Of a stretch of 64,000 nucleotides of DNA, positions 17,547 to 26,368 are shown piece after piece. A program made the position numbers and the translations under genes. Below the pieces are notes generated by a model. The model was not told where the DNA came from. It worked only from the letters and a program-made list of their open reading frames with translations, and searched no databases. The DNA lies in the NCBI RefSeq assembly GCF_014203665.1, contig NZ_JACHJN010000007.1, positions 61,964-125,963 on the forward strand. Direction: 5' to 3'. The stretch is from Saccharothrix tamanrassetensis. Lineage in GTDB: Bacteria > Actinomycetota > Actinomycetes > Mycobacteriales > Pseudonocardiaceae. Position 1 is the first letter of the stretch, and each line of letters begins with the position of its first letter.

Positions 17547-19396
17547 GCACCGGTACCACCGACAAGCCCGCACCGACCCGGATGGGCGGCGGCTTCCCCG
17601 GCGCGGGGATCCCGATGGGCAAGGCGGAGAACTTCGGGCCGTCCGCACGGCGGCTGGTGGCCCGGATGCGCGCGGAGCGGCTGACGCTGTCCGTCGTGCT
17701 CGCGCTGGGCGTCGTCAGCGTCGGACTCGGCGTGGCCGGCCCGAAGATCCTCGGGCACGCCACCGACATCATCTTCAACGGCGTCCTCGCCCGGGGGCGC
17801 GGCGAGCCGGGCGCGGGCATCGACTTCGCCGCGCTGGGCGGCGTGCTCGCCTGGGTGTCCGGCCTGTACCTGGCGTCGTCGCTGTTCGCCTGGGCGCAGG
17901 GCCGGATCCTCAACAACGTGGTGCAGCGGTTCGTGTTCAAGCTGCGCTCCGACGTGGAGGACAAGCTGCACCGGCTGCCGCTGCGCTACTTCGACGACCG
18001 GCCGCGCGGGGAGCTGCTGTCCAGGGTCACCAACGACATCGACAACGTGTCCATGTCGCTGCAGCAGACGCTCAGCCAGCTGCTGACGTCGCTGCTGACG
18101 GTGGTCGGCGTGCTGGTGATGATGGTGACCATCTCGCCGCTGCTGGCGTTGATCGCCCTGGCGCTGATCCCGCTGTCAGTGCTGACCACCAACAGGATCC
18201 GGAAGCGGTCGCAGAAGCTGTTCATCGCGCAGTGGAAGCAGACCGGCGTGCTCAACGCGCACATCGAGGAGGCGTTCACCGGCCACCAGCTGGTCAAGGT
18301 GTTCGGCCGGCAGCGCGAGTCGGAGGAGGAGTTCCGCCGCCGCAACGACGAGCTGCTGGACTCCGCGCTGGGCGCGCAGTTCATCTCCGGCCTGATCATG
18401 CCGGTGATGATGTTCCTGTCCAACATCGGCTACGTGGCGGTCGCGGTGGTCGGCGGCCTGCGCATCACGTCCGGCGCGATGACGCTGGGCGAGGTGCAGG
18501 CGTTCATCCAGTACTCGCGCCAGTTCACCCAGCCGCTGACCCAGGTGGCGTCCATGGCGAACCTGATGCAGTCCGGGGTGGCGTCGGCGGAACGGGTCTT
18601 CGAGCTGCTCGACGCCGAGGAGCAGGAGCCCGACCCGGCCGACGCGACGCTGCCGGCGCAGCGCCGCGGCCGGGTGGAGTTCCACCGGGTCGGCTTCTCC
18701 TACCGGCCCGAGCAGCCGCTGATCGAGGACCTGTCGCTGGTCGCCGAGCCCGGCCAGACGGTCGCCATCGTCGGCCCGACCGGCGCCGGCAAGACCACGC
18801 TGGTGAACCTCGTCATGCGGTTCTACGAGCTGGACGAGGGCCGGATCACGCTGGACGGCGTGGACATCACCACCCTGCGCCGGGAGGACCTGCGGGCGCA
18901 GACCGGCATGGTGCTCCAGGACACCTGGCTGTTCGGCGGCACCATCCGGGACAACATCGCCTACGGCAACCCGGACGCCACCGAGGAGCAGGTCCTGGCC
19001 GCCGCCCGCGCGACCTACGTGGACCGGTTCGTGCGCACCCTGCCCGACGGCTACGACACCGTGATCGACGAGGAGGGCACGAACGTCAGCGCGGGCGAGA
19101 AGCAGCTGATCACCATCGCCCGCGCGTTCCTGGCCGACCCGTCGCTGCTCATCCTGGACGAGGCGACCAGTTCGGTGGACACCCGCACCGAATCGCTGGT
19201 GCAGCACGCGATGGCGGCCCTGCGGTCGTCCCGCACCAGCTTCGTCATCGCCCACCGGCTGTCCACCATCCGCGACGCCGACCTGATCCTGGTGATGGAG
19301 TCGGGCCGGATCGTCGAGCAGGGCACGCACGACGAGCTGATCGCGCGGGACGGGGCGTACCACCGGCTGTACTCGGCGCAGTTCGCCGCGGTGTGA
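17543..19396 (+). CDS. Heterodimeric ABC exporter, subunit 2 (consensus Walker B)
   Basis: The 617-residue half-transporter has a Gly/Pro-rich N-terminal extension of about 45 residues ([13 protein letters not shown]), six membrane helices and an ATPase domain. The Walker A is GPTGAGKTT and Walker B is [10 protein letters not shown] with the catalytic Glu. The signature reads [10 protein letters not shown] rather than SGGQ. That degenerate signature pairs with the Asp-containing Walker B of subunit 1, so one ATP site is degenerate and the other normal, as expected for a heterodimer. The ATG overlaps the upstream stop by four bases. A strong hairpin follows. Confidence 0.9.
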   Translation: MSTGTTDKPAPTRMGGGFPGAGIPMGKAENFGPSARRLVARMRAERLTLSVVLALGVVSVGLGVAGPKILGHATDIIFNGVLARGRGEPGAGIDFAALGGVLAWVSGLYLASSLFAWAQGRILNNVVQRFVFKLRSDVEDKLHRLPLRYFDDRPRGELLSRVTNDIDNVSMSLQQTLSQLLTSLLTVVGVLVMMVTISPLLALIALALIPLSVLTTNRIRKRSQKLFIAQWKQTGVLNAHIEEAFTGHQLVKVFGRQRESEEEFRRRNDELLDSALGAQFISGLIMPVMMFLSNIGYVAVAVVGGLRITSGAMTLGEVQAFIQYSRQFTQPLTQVASMANLMQSGVASAERVFELLDAEEQEPDPADATLPAQRRGRVEFHRVGFSYRPEQPLIEDLSLVAEPGQTVAIVGPTGAGKTTLVNLVMRFYELDEGRITLDGVDITTLRREDLRAQTGMVLQDTWLFGGTIRDNIAYGNPDATEEQVLAAARATYVDRFVRTLPDGYDTVIDEEGTNVSAGEKQLITIARAFLADPSLLILDEATSSVDTRTESLVQHAMAALRSSRTSFVIAHRLSTIRDADLILVMESGRIVEQGTHDELIARDGAYHRLYSAQFAAV

Positions 19397-19401
19397 GCCG
19401 C

Positions 19402-19439
19402 GGATGTCCCGGCGCTCCGCGGCGAGCGCCGGGACATCC
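19402..19439 (+). terminator. Strong terminator hairpin after ABC exporter
   Basis: GGATGTCCCGGCGCTC (19402-19417) pairs perfectly over 16 bp with 19424-19439 around a six-base loop, starting five bases after the stop. Confidence 0.85.
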
Positions 19440-19498
19440 CGTCACGCCGAGAGCTGAACCGCTTCCGCCGGCACTGCCCGGCGCGGCAGGCTGACCGC

Positions 19499-20278
19499 AT
19501 GGACCTCCGATTCCGCGGTGACGTGGTCGACTTCTACCAGCGGTACCGGCGGGGCTACCCGGACGCCGCCGTCGACCTCGTGGTGGACGAGTTCTCGTTG
19601 TCCCCGGACGATGTCGTGCTCGACCTGGGCTGCGGCACCGGTCAGCTCACGGTGCCGTTCGCGGGTCGGGTGCGGGCGGTCGTCGGGGTCGACCCGGAAC
19701 CGGACATGCTGGCCCGCGCGCGGCAGGTCGCGAAGGCGCGCGGCGTCCCCAACGTGAGCTGGATGGTCGCCGACGACACCGACGTGGCGTCGCTGGGCAC
19801 GTTGCTGTCCGGGCTGGGCGCGGTGACCATCGGGCAGGCGCTGCACTGGATGGACCACCCCGCGCTGTTCCACGCCCTGAAACCCCTGTTGCGGCCCGGT
19901 GGTGGTGTCGCGGTGTTCACCAACGGCACACCGCTGTGGTTGCAGGACAGCGACTGGTCACGCGCCCTGAACTCGTGCCTGGAGGAGTTGACCGGCACCC
20001 GCGCCACCCGCACCTGCGGAACCGACGAGGAAACCCAGCAGCGGTACGCGGCCGACCTCGCGGCGGCCGGGTACGAGGTGCGGGCGCGCAGCGTCGAGTA
20101 CACCGAACCCCTCGGTGTGGAGGAGATCGTCGGCAACGTGTTCTCCGCGCTGTCGGTCGACGACCTGCCCCCGCCCGAACGTCGCCGGGACTTCACCGAG
20201 CAGGTGGGACGGGCCCTGGAGCCGCACGCGCCGTTCATCGACCACGTGAACGTGCGCGTGTTGACGGGTCGTTCGTAG
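19499..20278 (+). CDS. SAM-dependent class I methyltransferase
   Basis: The 259-residue protein has the Rossmann SAM motif VLDLGCGTGQL near residue 41, followed by an acidic ribose-binding strand VVGVDPEPDML, and post-motifs WMVADDTD and a Pro-rich RPGGGVAVF strand. An N-terminal YQRYRRGYP segment resembles UbiE/methyltransferase-11 proteins. The substrate is unknown. It stands alone between the exporter terminator and the next promoter. Confidence 0.85.
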   Translation: MDLRFRGDVVDFYQRYRRGYPDAAVDLVVDEFSLSPDDVVLDLGCGTGQLTVPFAGRVRAVVGVDPEPDMLARARQVAKARGVPNVSWMVADDTDVASLGTLLSGLGAVTIGQALHWMDHPALFHALKPLLRPGGGVAVFTNGTPLWLQDSDWSRALNSCLEELTGTRATRTCGTDEETQQRYAADLAAAGYEVRARSVEYTEPLGVEEIVGNVFSALSVDDLPPPERRRDFTEQVGRALEPHAPFIDHVNVRVLTGRS

Positions 20279-20330
20279 GTAGGACACCGGGCGGACCGAT
20301 CGCATGACTCGCCGGAGGCGTCCGACTCCC

Positions 20331-20336
20331 TAGCGT
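20331..20336 (+). promoter_or_regulatory. -10 box of a probable leaderless promoter
   Basis: TAGCGT lies seven bases before the ATG at 20344, which has no ribosome site. This spacing puts the transcription start at or next to the A of the ATG. Confidence 0.6.
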
Positions 20337-20343
20337 GGTCGGC

Positions 20344-21675
20344 ATGGTTCGCGTGCTGCTCCTGGTACTGCTGGCGGTGATCGCGTCCGCCCCTCCGGCT
20401 TCGGCGCACGGCGTGAGCGACACGGCGGACCTCCAGCTCGCGCAGTCCTTCGCGGGCAACGAACTCACGGTCGTCGTCCGTCGCACGCCCGACGTGCCGG
20501 GTCCGCTGCACGTGGACCTGATCGCGCACGACCCCGTCCGGCCGGTCGGGATCGACGTCTCCCTTGCCGCTCAACGGACGCGGGTCGACGTCGAGCGCAG
20601 GGGGACGCACCCCGCGCTGCTCTCGGTCGACCGGGCCGGTCCGTGGGAACTGGTGCTGACGGCCGACACCGGCGAACGTGCCACCGTGCCGTTCCGGGTG
20701 CTCACACCTCGGTTCGGCGCCTGGGAACCCGTGGCGTACGGGGGTTTGTCCCTCGCCGGGTTCCTGCTGGCCACCACGCTGGTCGGTGCCATGACCGGCC
20801 GCCGGGGCGGTTCGGCGGTGTCCGGTCGGCGTCGCGTGGTCGTGGCGGTGTCGGGGGCGGCGACCGGTCTGGCGTTGACCGTGGCGGTGACGGCGGCCCT
20901 GCTGTCGTCCGCCATCCCGCCTGCCACACCGGAAGGCGCGTTGCCCACGCAGCGCGTGGACCCGGCCGACGGCTCCGCCCCCGGCGGACGCCCGTACGTG
21001 AACCTGGCGCTGTCGACCGACCGCCCGCCCGTGACCGGCGTGGAGTTCGAGCTGCGGCTGTCGTTGACCGACGGCAACACCGGGCGCCCCGTGGACGACC
21101 TCGTCGCACACCACGCGGCACTCACGCACCTCGTGCTCACCAGCGCCGACGGGCGGTTCTTCCGACATCTGCACCCGGTCCGCGCGGCGCCGGGCGGACT
21201 CGCGGTCCGGGTCACGCCCGAACGCCCCGGCCGGCACCTGGTGCACGCCGAGTTCGAGCGCGCCGACTCGGGATCACAGCTGGTCAGCGGCGCGTTCGAG
21301 GCGTCCGGTGCGGTGCTCGGACCCGCCGGACCCGCCGGTGTGGCCGAGGCGGACGTGCGGATCGGCGACGCCGTCGCCGGCCGCGCCACCACGCTCGACG
21401 TGACGACCGGCGAGAAGGCCGACCTCCAGCCGTGGCTGGGCATGGCCGGTCACCTGGTGCTGCGCGACGAGGCGGGCGGGTTCTTCGGGCACGTGCACGA
21501 GATGACCGGGATGAGCGGCCGGCCGGACGAGACCGTCGCCCGGTTCGGCCCGACGCTGCGGTTCACGTTCACGTTCCCCCGTCCGGGGCGCTACCTGGGA
21601 TGGGTCCAGTACCAACGGGATCTCACCGTGTCGACGGTGCCCGTGACGATCGACGTCCGAGGGGAGGGCGGATGA
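20344..21675 (+). CDS. Exported membrane-anchored protein with HxHP-type motifs (metal-related?)
   Basis: The 443-residue protein starts with a Sec signal peptide ending ASAHG. An exported beta-rich domain follows to about residue 125, then two hydrophobic helices (about 131-150 and 165-190) and a second large beta domain. That domain has two similar motifs, FFRHLHPV near 272 and GFFGHVHEM near 380, each inside a strand-rich repeat. Such His-containing repeats (xFxHxHP) occur in exported proteins near copper and heavy-metal genes, so metal binding is an inference. It is the first gene of a four-gene operon with start/stop overlaps. Confidence 0.6.
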   Translation: MVRVLLLVLLAVIASAPPASAHGVSDTADLQLAQSFAGNELTVVVRRTPDVPGPLHVDLIAHDPVRPVGIDVSLAAQRTRVDVERRGTHPALLSVDRAGPWELVLTADTGERATVPFRVLTPRFGAWEPVAYGGLSLAGFLLATTLVGAMTGRRGGSAVSGRRRVVVAVSGAATGLALTVAVTAALLSSAIPPATPEGALPTQRVDPADGSAPGGRPYVNLALSTDRPPVTGVEFELRLSLTDGNTGRPVDDLVAHHAALTHLVLTSADGRFFRHLHPVRAAPGGLAVRVTPERPGRHLVHAEFERADSGSQLVSGAFEASGAVLGPAGPAGVAEADVRIGDAVAGRATTLDVTTGEKADLQPWLGMAGHLVLRDEAGGFFGHVHEMTGMSGRPDETVARFGPTLRFTFTFPRPGRYLGWVQYQRDLTVSTVPVTIDVRGEGG

Positions 21676-22049
21676 AGACGGTCCTCATAGGACTGTCGGT
21701 GGCCGTGATCGGAGCGGCCGCGTTCCTGATGTGGCCGCGCGACGCGCCGGAGAGAGCCAGTGCCGGCAGCGAGAGCTACGCCGTGGAGCTGGAGGTCGAG
21801 CCCAGGCGCGGCCCGGTCACCGCGACCGTGCGGGTCACCAGGCACGACCACGCGGCGGTCGACGTGGACGAGGTCGTGATCGAGGCCGTGATGCCGAGCA
21901 TGGGGCACGCCATGCCGGAAGTGGTCGCCCGACGGCGCCACGACCGGTTCGAGGCCGACGGGGAGTTGTTCACGATGACCGGTTTGTGGGACGTGTCGCT
22001 GCGGCTCGACGGGGAGACCGCCACCGTGCGGATCCCCGTCGTGGGATGA
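21672..22049 (+). CDS. YtkA/FixH-like exported small protein
   Basis: The 125-residue protein has a single N-terminal hydrophobic anchor and then an immunoglobulin-like beta domain with MPSMGHAMPE and FTMTGLWDVSLRL, typical of YtkA-like/FixH-type domains. Those domains are found near copper handling and cytochrome oxidase assembly genes. The ATG overlaps the stop of the preceding gene. A Met/His-rich loop could bind copper, but this is not shown. Confidence 0.65.
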   Translation: MKTVLIGLSVAVIGAAAFLMWPRDAPERASAGSESYAVELEVEPRRGPVTATVRVTRHDHAAVDVDEVVIEAVMPSMGHAMPEVVARRRHDRFEADGELFTMTGLWDVSLRLDGETATVRIPVVG

Positions 22050-22063
22050 GGGGAGGACACGGG

Positions 22064-23044
22064 ATGATCGGCGCCTGGCTGTTGCTGGCGGCGGCGGTGA
22101 CCGAGACGTTCGGGCTGATGTGGGACCTGCAATGGCACGCCGACGTCGGCCCCGACACGTTCTTCACCGCACCGCACCTGATGATCTACCTCGGCATGGC
22201 CATGTGCGGCCTGACGAGTCTCACCGTCGTGCTGCGGCACACGTTCCGCCCGACGGACGCCCGGACGGTCCGCGTGCTGGGCACGTTCAACGCGCCGCTC
22301 GGCTTCCTGGTCGGCGGGCTGGGCTCGGCGGGCGGCCTGCTCTACGGCCTGATGGACCTGTGGTGGCACACCGTCTACGGGTTCGACGCGACCCCGACCT
22401 CACCGCCGCACGTCGCGCTGTCGCTGTGCTCGCTGCTGGAGGTGGTCGGCGGGATGATCGCGTTCGCGGCGCTGCACGAACGGCGGGCGGCCCGGTTCGG
22501 CTTCGCGGTGATCGTCGGGGTCGCCTGCTACGGCACCATCTTCCTGCTGCTGTCGACCCCGCCGCTGCCGTTCGTGTCCACCCTGCCGTTGGCGGTGGCG
22601 CTGATGCTGGTGTTCGGGCTGGTCCTGGTCGCGGCGGTGACCCGGCGGCCGGGGTACGTGACGGTGGCCGGACTGTCGTTCGCCGCCATGCAGTTGATCA
22701 CGTTGTTCGCCGCTCCCCCGGTCACCCGCGCCTACGCCGCAGCGCTCGACCTGCCGCTGCGCGACTACGCGGACGGCATCGCGTGGTTCGCCATGTACGC
22801 ACCTCTGGCGGTGGTGCCCGCGGCGCTGGTCGTCGAGGCGGTGCTGGTCGTCGGCCGTCGTCGGTCGACGCCCCGGACGGTGGTGCCGCTGCTGGGCGGC
22901 GCGGCGGCGGCGGTGCTCGTCGTCGGGCACCTCGTGCAAGTGGGACAACCGGATCCGGCCACCGTCGTCGCTGCCGCCGTGCTCGGCGTCGGCGCCGGGT
23001 GGCTCGGCTGGCGCGGGGCGGCTCCGCTCCGGGTGGGGGTGTGA
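22064..23044 (+). CDS. Polytopic membrane protein of unknown function
   Basis: The 326-residue protein has about nine membrane helices and very few charged residues. The first helices carry WDLQWHADVGPDTF and YLGMAMCG, so His, Asp and Cys sit at helix ends. No transporter family is recognised. The ATG at 22064 follows GGGAGG by nine bases; an in-frame ATG at 22046, overlapping the previous stop, is the alternative. It probably works with the exported neighbours. Confidence 0.6.
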   Translation: MIGAWLLLAAAVTETFGLMWDLQWHADVGPDTFFTAPHLMIYLGMAMCGLTSLTVVLRHTFRPTDARTVRVLGTFNAPLGFLVGGLGSAGGLLYGLMDLWWHTVYGFDATPTSPPHVALSLCSLLEVVGGMIAFAALHERRAARFGFAVIVGVACYGTIFLLLSTPPLPFVSTLPLAVALMLVFGLVLVAAVTRRPGYVTVAGLSFAAMQLITLFAAPPVTRAYAAALDLPLRDYADGIAWFAMYAPLAVVPAALVVEAVLVVGRRRSTPRTVVPLLGGAAAAVLVVGHLVQVGQPDPATVVAAAVLGVGAGWLGWRGAAPLRVGV

Positions 23045-23045
23045 C

Positions 23046-23570
23046 ATGCGTGCTCTGGTGCTCGCCGTGCTGATCGCGTTGCTGGTGGCGACGCCTGCCG
23101 AGGCCGTGCCGCCGGTGGAGGTGGTGCACACGGAGAACGTCCGGGTCGGGCCGTACGCGATGGAGGTGTCGTTCAGCGACTGGCCGATCCGGGCGGAACG
23201 CTCGCTCGACTTCGTGTTCCGGCCCGCCGACGGCATCGCCGCGCACGACGGACGGCTGCGGATCGTGTCGCCGGACGGGACCGGCCGGGAGGCGCGGCTG
23301 GCCCGCCACCCGAGGGCGCGGGACATGTGGGGGCTGGACATCAGGGCGCTGCCGGACGAGGGGCGGTGGCGGCTGGAGTTCGCCGTGTCGGGGCCGCGGG
23401 GCGAGGGGCGCGGCGGGCTGGACGTGGCGGTCGGTCCACGGCCGGGACCACCCGCGCTGCTCAGCTGGACGGTCGGGCTGGGGCCGGCGCTGCTCGGCGG
23501 GCTGGCCGTGCTGGTGCTGTGGTGGCGGGGTCGCCGCACATCGCGGGTGGACGTCTGGACGTGGGACTGA
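23046..23570 (+). CDS. Exported, C-terminally anchored beta-domain protein
   Basis: The 174-residue protein has a signal peptide (to about residue 20, ending AEA), an exported beta-sandwich-like domain with SFSDWPIRAERSLDFVF, and one C-terminal membrane helix before a short Arg/Asp tail. No family is recognised. It starts two bases after the previous stop and ends the operon. The topology resembles exported proteins that accompany copper or cytochrome assembly factors. Confidence 0.6.
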   Translation: MRALVLAVLIALLVATPAEAVPPVEVVHTENVRVGPYAMEVSFSDWPIRAERSLDFVFRPADGIAAHDGRLRIVSPDGTGREARLARHPRARDMWGLDIRALPDEGRWRLEFAVSGPRGEGRGGLDVAVGPRPGPPALLSWTVGLGPALLGGLAVLVLWWRGRRTSRVDVWTWD

Positions 23571-23585
23571 GGCCGTGACCGGAGC

Positions 23586-23627
23586 GCCGACGCCCGTCGG
23601 GGACGGGAGGTGGCCGGGGGCGTCGGC
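23586..23627 (+). terminator. Probable terminator after the exported-protein operon
   Basis: GCCGACGCCC and GGGCGTCGGC form a 10-bp stem enclosing a smaller CCGTC/GACGG hairpin, starting 16 bases past the stop. Confidence 0.5.
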
Positions 23628-23738
23628 CGCCGGTTGCCCCACCCCGACGAGGACCGTGCAGGAGGTGACCTCCGTGCCCACGCGGACGCGCTGGGAGGGA
23701 ATGGTGCTTTTTGCGGCTTCGCGCGCCGCGCTGCGGGC

Positions 23739-23744
23739 TAGTCT
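23739..23744 (+). promoter_or_regulatory. Possible -10 box of the LysM gene
   Basis: TAGTCT fits TANNNT and would give a leader of about 25 bases that contains the ribosome site GGAGG. No -35 element is clear. Confidence 0.4.
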
Positions 23745-23774
23745 GGCCCACCCGGAGCGACGGAGGCGCAGGCC

Positions 23775-24266
23775 ATGTCGATCGACGTCCAGCAGCCCAG
23801 GCCCTACGACTTGGTGGACGACACCGTCCGGATCGGAGGGGTCGCCGGCGGCGCGTTCGAAGCCCAGTTCAACTTCTGCGTGCACGAGGGCCACGACGAG
23901 GTCACCGGGGCGTTCATGGCCGGCGACGGGACGGGCGGCCACGGCCAGTTCCAGGTCTCGGTCGACGTGTCCGGTGCGGCGTTCACGCTCGACCGGCTGT
24001 TCGTGGAGGTGTTCCACACCTCGCCCAAGGACGGCGAGGAACTGGACAAGGTGGTGGTGCCGGTGCTGTGGGGTCCGCGGATCCTCCCCGGCTACCGGGT
24101 GTACCTGGAGCACGTCGTGGTGGACGGGGAGACCCTGTGGGGCATCTCGACCCGCTACTACGGCTCGGGCAACCTCTACCACCGACTGGTGTCGGCGAAC
24201 CCCCAGACGATCACCGACCCGAACGTGATCCAGCCCGGCACCCTCATCCGCGTGCCCCAAACCTGA
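23775..24266 (+). CDS. Gmad2-like and LysM domain protein
   Basis: The 163-residue protein has an N-terminal immunoglobulin-like domain of the Gmad2 type (RIGGVAGGAFEAQFNF, with VTGAFMAGDG, about residues 13-95). A C-terminal LysM domain follows, with GETLWGISTRYYG and a closing PGTLIRVPQ (residues 113-162). LysM binds N-acetylglucosamine polymers such as peptidoglycan. No signal peptide is visible, so how it reaches the wall is unclear; a cytosolic or non-classically exported role is possible. The GGAGG site lies eight to thirteen bases upstream of the ATG. Confidence 0.75.
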   Translation: MSIDVQQPRPYDLVDDTVRIGGVAGGAFEAQFNFCVHEGHDEVTGAFMAGDGTGGHGQFQVSVDVSGAAFTLDRLFVEVFHTSPKDGEELDKVVVPVLWGPRILPGYRVYLEHVVVDGETLWGISTRYYGSGNLYHRLVSANPQTITDPNVIQPGTLIRVPQT

Positions 24267-24305
24267 ACGACCCGGACCTGAGCGACCCGGGCTCGAACGC
24301 CCCGG
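24261..24305 (+). repeat. 15-base tandem repeat, three copies
   Basis: ACCTGAACGACCCGG, ACCTGAGCGACCCGG and GCTCGAACGCCCCGG follow one another, starting over the LysM gene stop codon. Confidence 0.75.
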
Positions 24306-24348
24306 TTCCTGCCGCACCGGACCGGGGCGCACCAAGCGGTACCGACAC

Positions 24349-24369
24349 CGTTCGGATCGTCACCGAACG
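24349..24369. terminator. Possible bidirectional terminator
   Basis: CGTTCGG and CCGAACG form a 7-bp stem with a seven-base loop between the converging LysM and DMT exporter genes. Confidence 0.35.
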
Positions 24370-24435
24370 TTACGAATCTGACCGCCAGTAATCAGTGAAA
24401 GCGACCGGGGCAAGCACACCGGCCAGGACGAGGCC

Positions 24436-25338
24436 CTACCGACGAGGGGCCGTACTCACGAACGCCACGGCGGCGAGCACCACCAGGCACCCGACGAGTT
24501 GCAGGCCGCTCGGCCGTTCGTGCAGCAGCCCGATGCCCAGCAGGATCGCCGCGACCGGCTGCAACAGCATCAGCGTAGCCCCGGTCGCGCTGGACATCCG
24601 GGGCAGCGCGGTGGAGATCAGCAGCCAGCCCACGACCTGCCCGATCAACGCCAACGCGAGCAGCCAGCCGAACGCGGGCCACCCCGGCGTCAGGTCCAGC
24701 CGGTCCGTCGGCACGCCGATCGCCACCGCCACCACCCCGGCCGAGGCCGTGGCGAGGAACAGCGTGTGCTCCCGGCTGCCGGGCCCGGTGCTCCGCCGGA
24801 TCAGCAACAGGTAGCCGGCGAACCCGACGCCCGCACCCAGCGCCAGCACCGCTCCCAGCACCGGGTCCGGTCCGAACGCGGGCGTGCCCGCCAGACCGCC
24901 CGCCAACACGATCCCGCCCAGCAACACCGGCACCGCGTACACGAACCGGTTGGACGGGCGTTCGCGGAACAGGAAGTACGCCACCACCGGCACGATCACC
25001 ACCTGCACGGACAGCAGCACGGTCGCGATCCCCGCACCGACCAACGAGATCGCGTCACCCCACAGCACGAAGTCGATGCCGAGGCCGACACCCGCGAGCA
25101 GCGGCAGCACCAGCTTCCGCGGGGCCGTGCCGCGCCGCCGTTCCCACCACACCAACACGGCCAGCACCGGCAGGGACAACGTGCAACGCCAGAACGCACT
25201 GGTGCTGCCACTGGTCCCGGACACCTTGATGAACACCGACGACAGCGCGATGCAGAAGCTGCCCGCCAGCGCGAGCCACACCGGGTTGACCCGCGTCGGC
25301 TGCACGGGAACGACGGGCCGGACTCCGGTCGTGGTCAC
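24436..25338 (-). CDS. DMT-superfamily exporter (EamA type)
   Basis: The 300-residue protein has ten hydrophobic helices arranged as two EamA repeats, with the typical ends VFIKVSG and LHERPSG. Such proteins export amino acids or metabolites. The GTG at 25338 gives the usual family length and leaves a 73-base divergent promoter region. An in-frame ATG at 25404 would add 22 residues and leave only seven bases before the LysR start. The divergent LysR gene probably controls it, as is common for this pairing. Confidence 0.8.
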   Translation of the reverse strand: MTTTGVRPVVPVQPTRVNPVWLALAGSFCIALSSVFIKVSGTSGSTSAFWRCTLSLPVLAVLVWWERRRGTAPRKLVLPLLAGVGLGIDFVLWGDAISLVGAGIATVLLSVQVVIVPVVAYFLFRERPSNRFVYAVPVLLGGIVLAGGLAGTPAFGPDPVLGAVLALGAGVGFAGYLLLIRRSTGPGSREHTLFLATASAGVVAVAIGVPTDRLDLTPGWPAFGWLLALALIGQVVGWLLISTALPRMSSATGATLMLLQPVAAILLGIGLLHERPSGLQLVGCLVVLAAVAFVSTAPRR

Positions 25339-25398
25339 CGGTTCAGCCTCAGCCCCACGACCATCAAGGACAAGCGAATGTTCCTCAGCGGATTTCGG

Positions 25399-25404
25399 TA
25401 GCAT
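25399..25404 (+). promoter_or_regulatory. -10 box of a probable leaderless LysR promoter
   Basis: TAGCAT lies seven bases before the GTG at 25412, with no ribosome site between. Confidence 0.5.
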
Positions 25405-25411
25405 CTCTACC

Positions 25412-26323
25412 GTGTTCGGACTGGAGCGGATGCGCGCCCTGCACGCGGTGGCGACCCACGGCACGGTCGCCGCGGCGGCGTCCGCGCTGCACGTCACCCC
25501 GTCCGGCGTGTCCCAGCAGCTGGCCAAGCTGGAACGCGAAGCCGGGCAGCGACTGCTGGAGCCACACGGCCGTACCGTCCGCCTGACCACCGCCGGCCAC
25601 GTGCTGGCCGGTCACGCGGCGGGCATCCTCGCCCGGGTGGAGAAGGCGCGGTCGGACCTGGAGCTGCTGCGCGAGGACATCACCGGTCCACTGCGCATCG
25701 GCGCCATCCCCACCACCGTGCACGCCCTGCTGCCGCCCGTGCTCGCCGCGCTGCGGGCCCAACACCCCGGCCTGGAGGTGACCCTGCACGAAGGCGAGGC
25801 CGAGGAGACCATGCCCCGGGTGGTCGACGGCCGGCTCGACGTGGCGGTCCTGGAGAGCTGGGAGCACCGCCCGGTCGCCGTACCACCGACCACCTCCCGC
25901 ACCACCCTGCTGTCCGACGTGGCCGACCTGGCACTGCCCGCGAGTCACCGCTTGGCCCACCGCAAGGCCGTCGACCTGGCCGAGGTCGACGACATCCCGT
26001 GGATCGCCTGGTGCGCGGGCTCCGGCTGCTACGACTGGCTCGCGCACGTACTGCGCCAACAGGGCATGGACGCCCGGATCAGCTGCACCGTCGGCAGCTA
26101 CCCCACGCAACTCGCCTTGGTCGCGGGCAACGTGGGGGCGGCCGTGGTACCCCGCCTGGGCCGCGACTCGGTACCCGACGGCGTGCGGATCCTCACCACT
26201 CGCCCCGCCCTGAACCGCACCATCCACGCCATCAACCGCGCGGAGGACGACGACCGGGGCGCGATCCGTGCCTGCGTGGACGCCCTGGCTACGGCGGCGG
26301 ACCGCTTCCGGAACCTCGCCTGA
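25412..26323 (+). CDS. LysR-family transcriptional regulator
   Basis: The 303-residue protein has the N-terminal LysR winged helix (MRALHAVATHGTVAAAASAL, then PSGVSQQLAKLEREAG) and a C-terminal periplasmic-binding-type effector domain from about residue 90 (GPLRIGAIPTT). The start is GTG, giving MFGLERM. It diverges from the DMT exporter and likely activates it in response to the exported metabolite. The effector is unknown. Confidence 0.9.
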   Translation: MFGLERMRALHAVATHGTVAAAASALHVTPSGVSQQLAKLEREAGQRLLEPHGRTVRLTTAGHVLAGHAAGILARVEKARSDLELLREDITGPLRIGAIPTTVHALLPPVLAALRAQHPGLEVTLHEGEAEETMPRVVDGRLDVAVLESWEHRPVAVPPTTSRTTLLSDVADLALPASHRLAHRKAVDLAEVDDIPWIAWCAGSGCYDWLAHVLRQQGMDARISCTVGSYPTQLALVAGNVGAAVVPRLGRDSVPDGVRILTTRPALNRTIHAINRAEDDDRGAIRACVDALATAADRFRNLA

Positions 26324-26356
26324 CCCGAACGCCCCCGGTCACCCCGACCCGAGGTC

Positions 26357-26362
26357 TAGGGT
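26357..26362 (+). promoter_or_regulatory. -10 box of a probable leaderless promoter
   Basis: TAGGGT lies six bases before the GTG at 26369 and no ribosome site precedes the start. Confidence 0.55.
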
Positions 26363-26368
26363 GGCGAC

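Noticed and set aside
15117..20278. Natural-product biosynthetic cluster around the ABC exporter and methyltransferase
   Set aside because: No polyketide, peptide, terpene or RiPP core enzyme is adjacent, and a strong terminator separates the methyltransferase.
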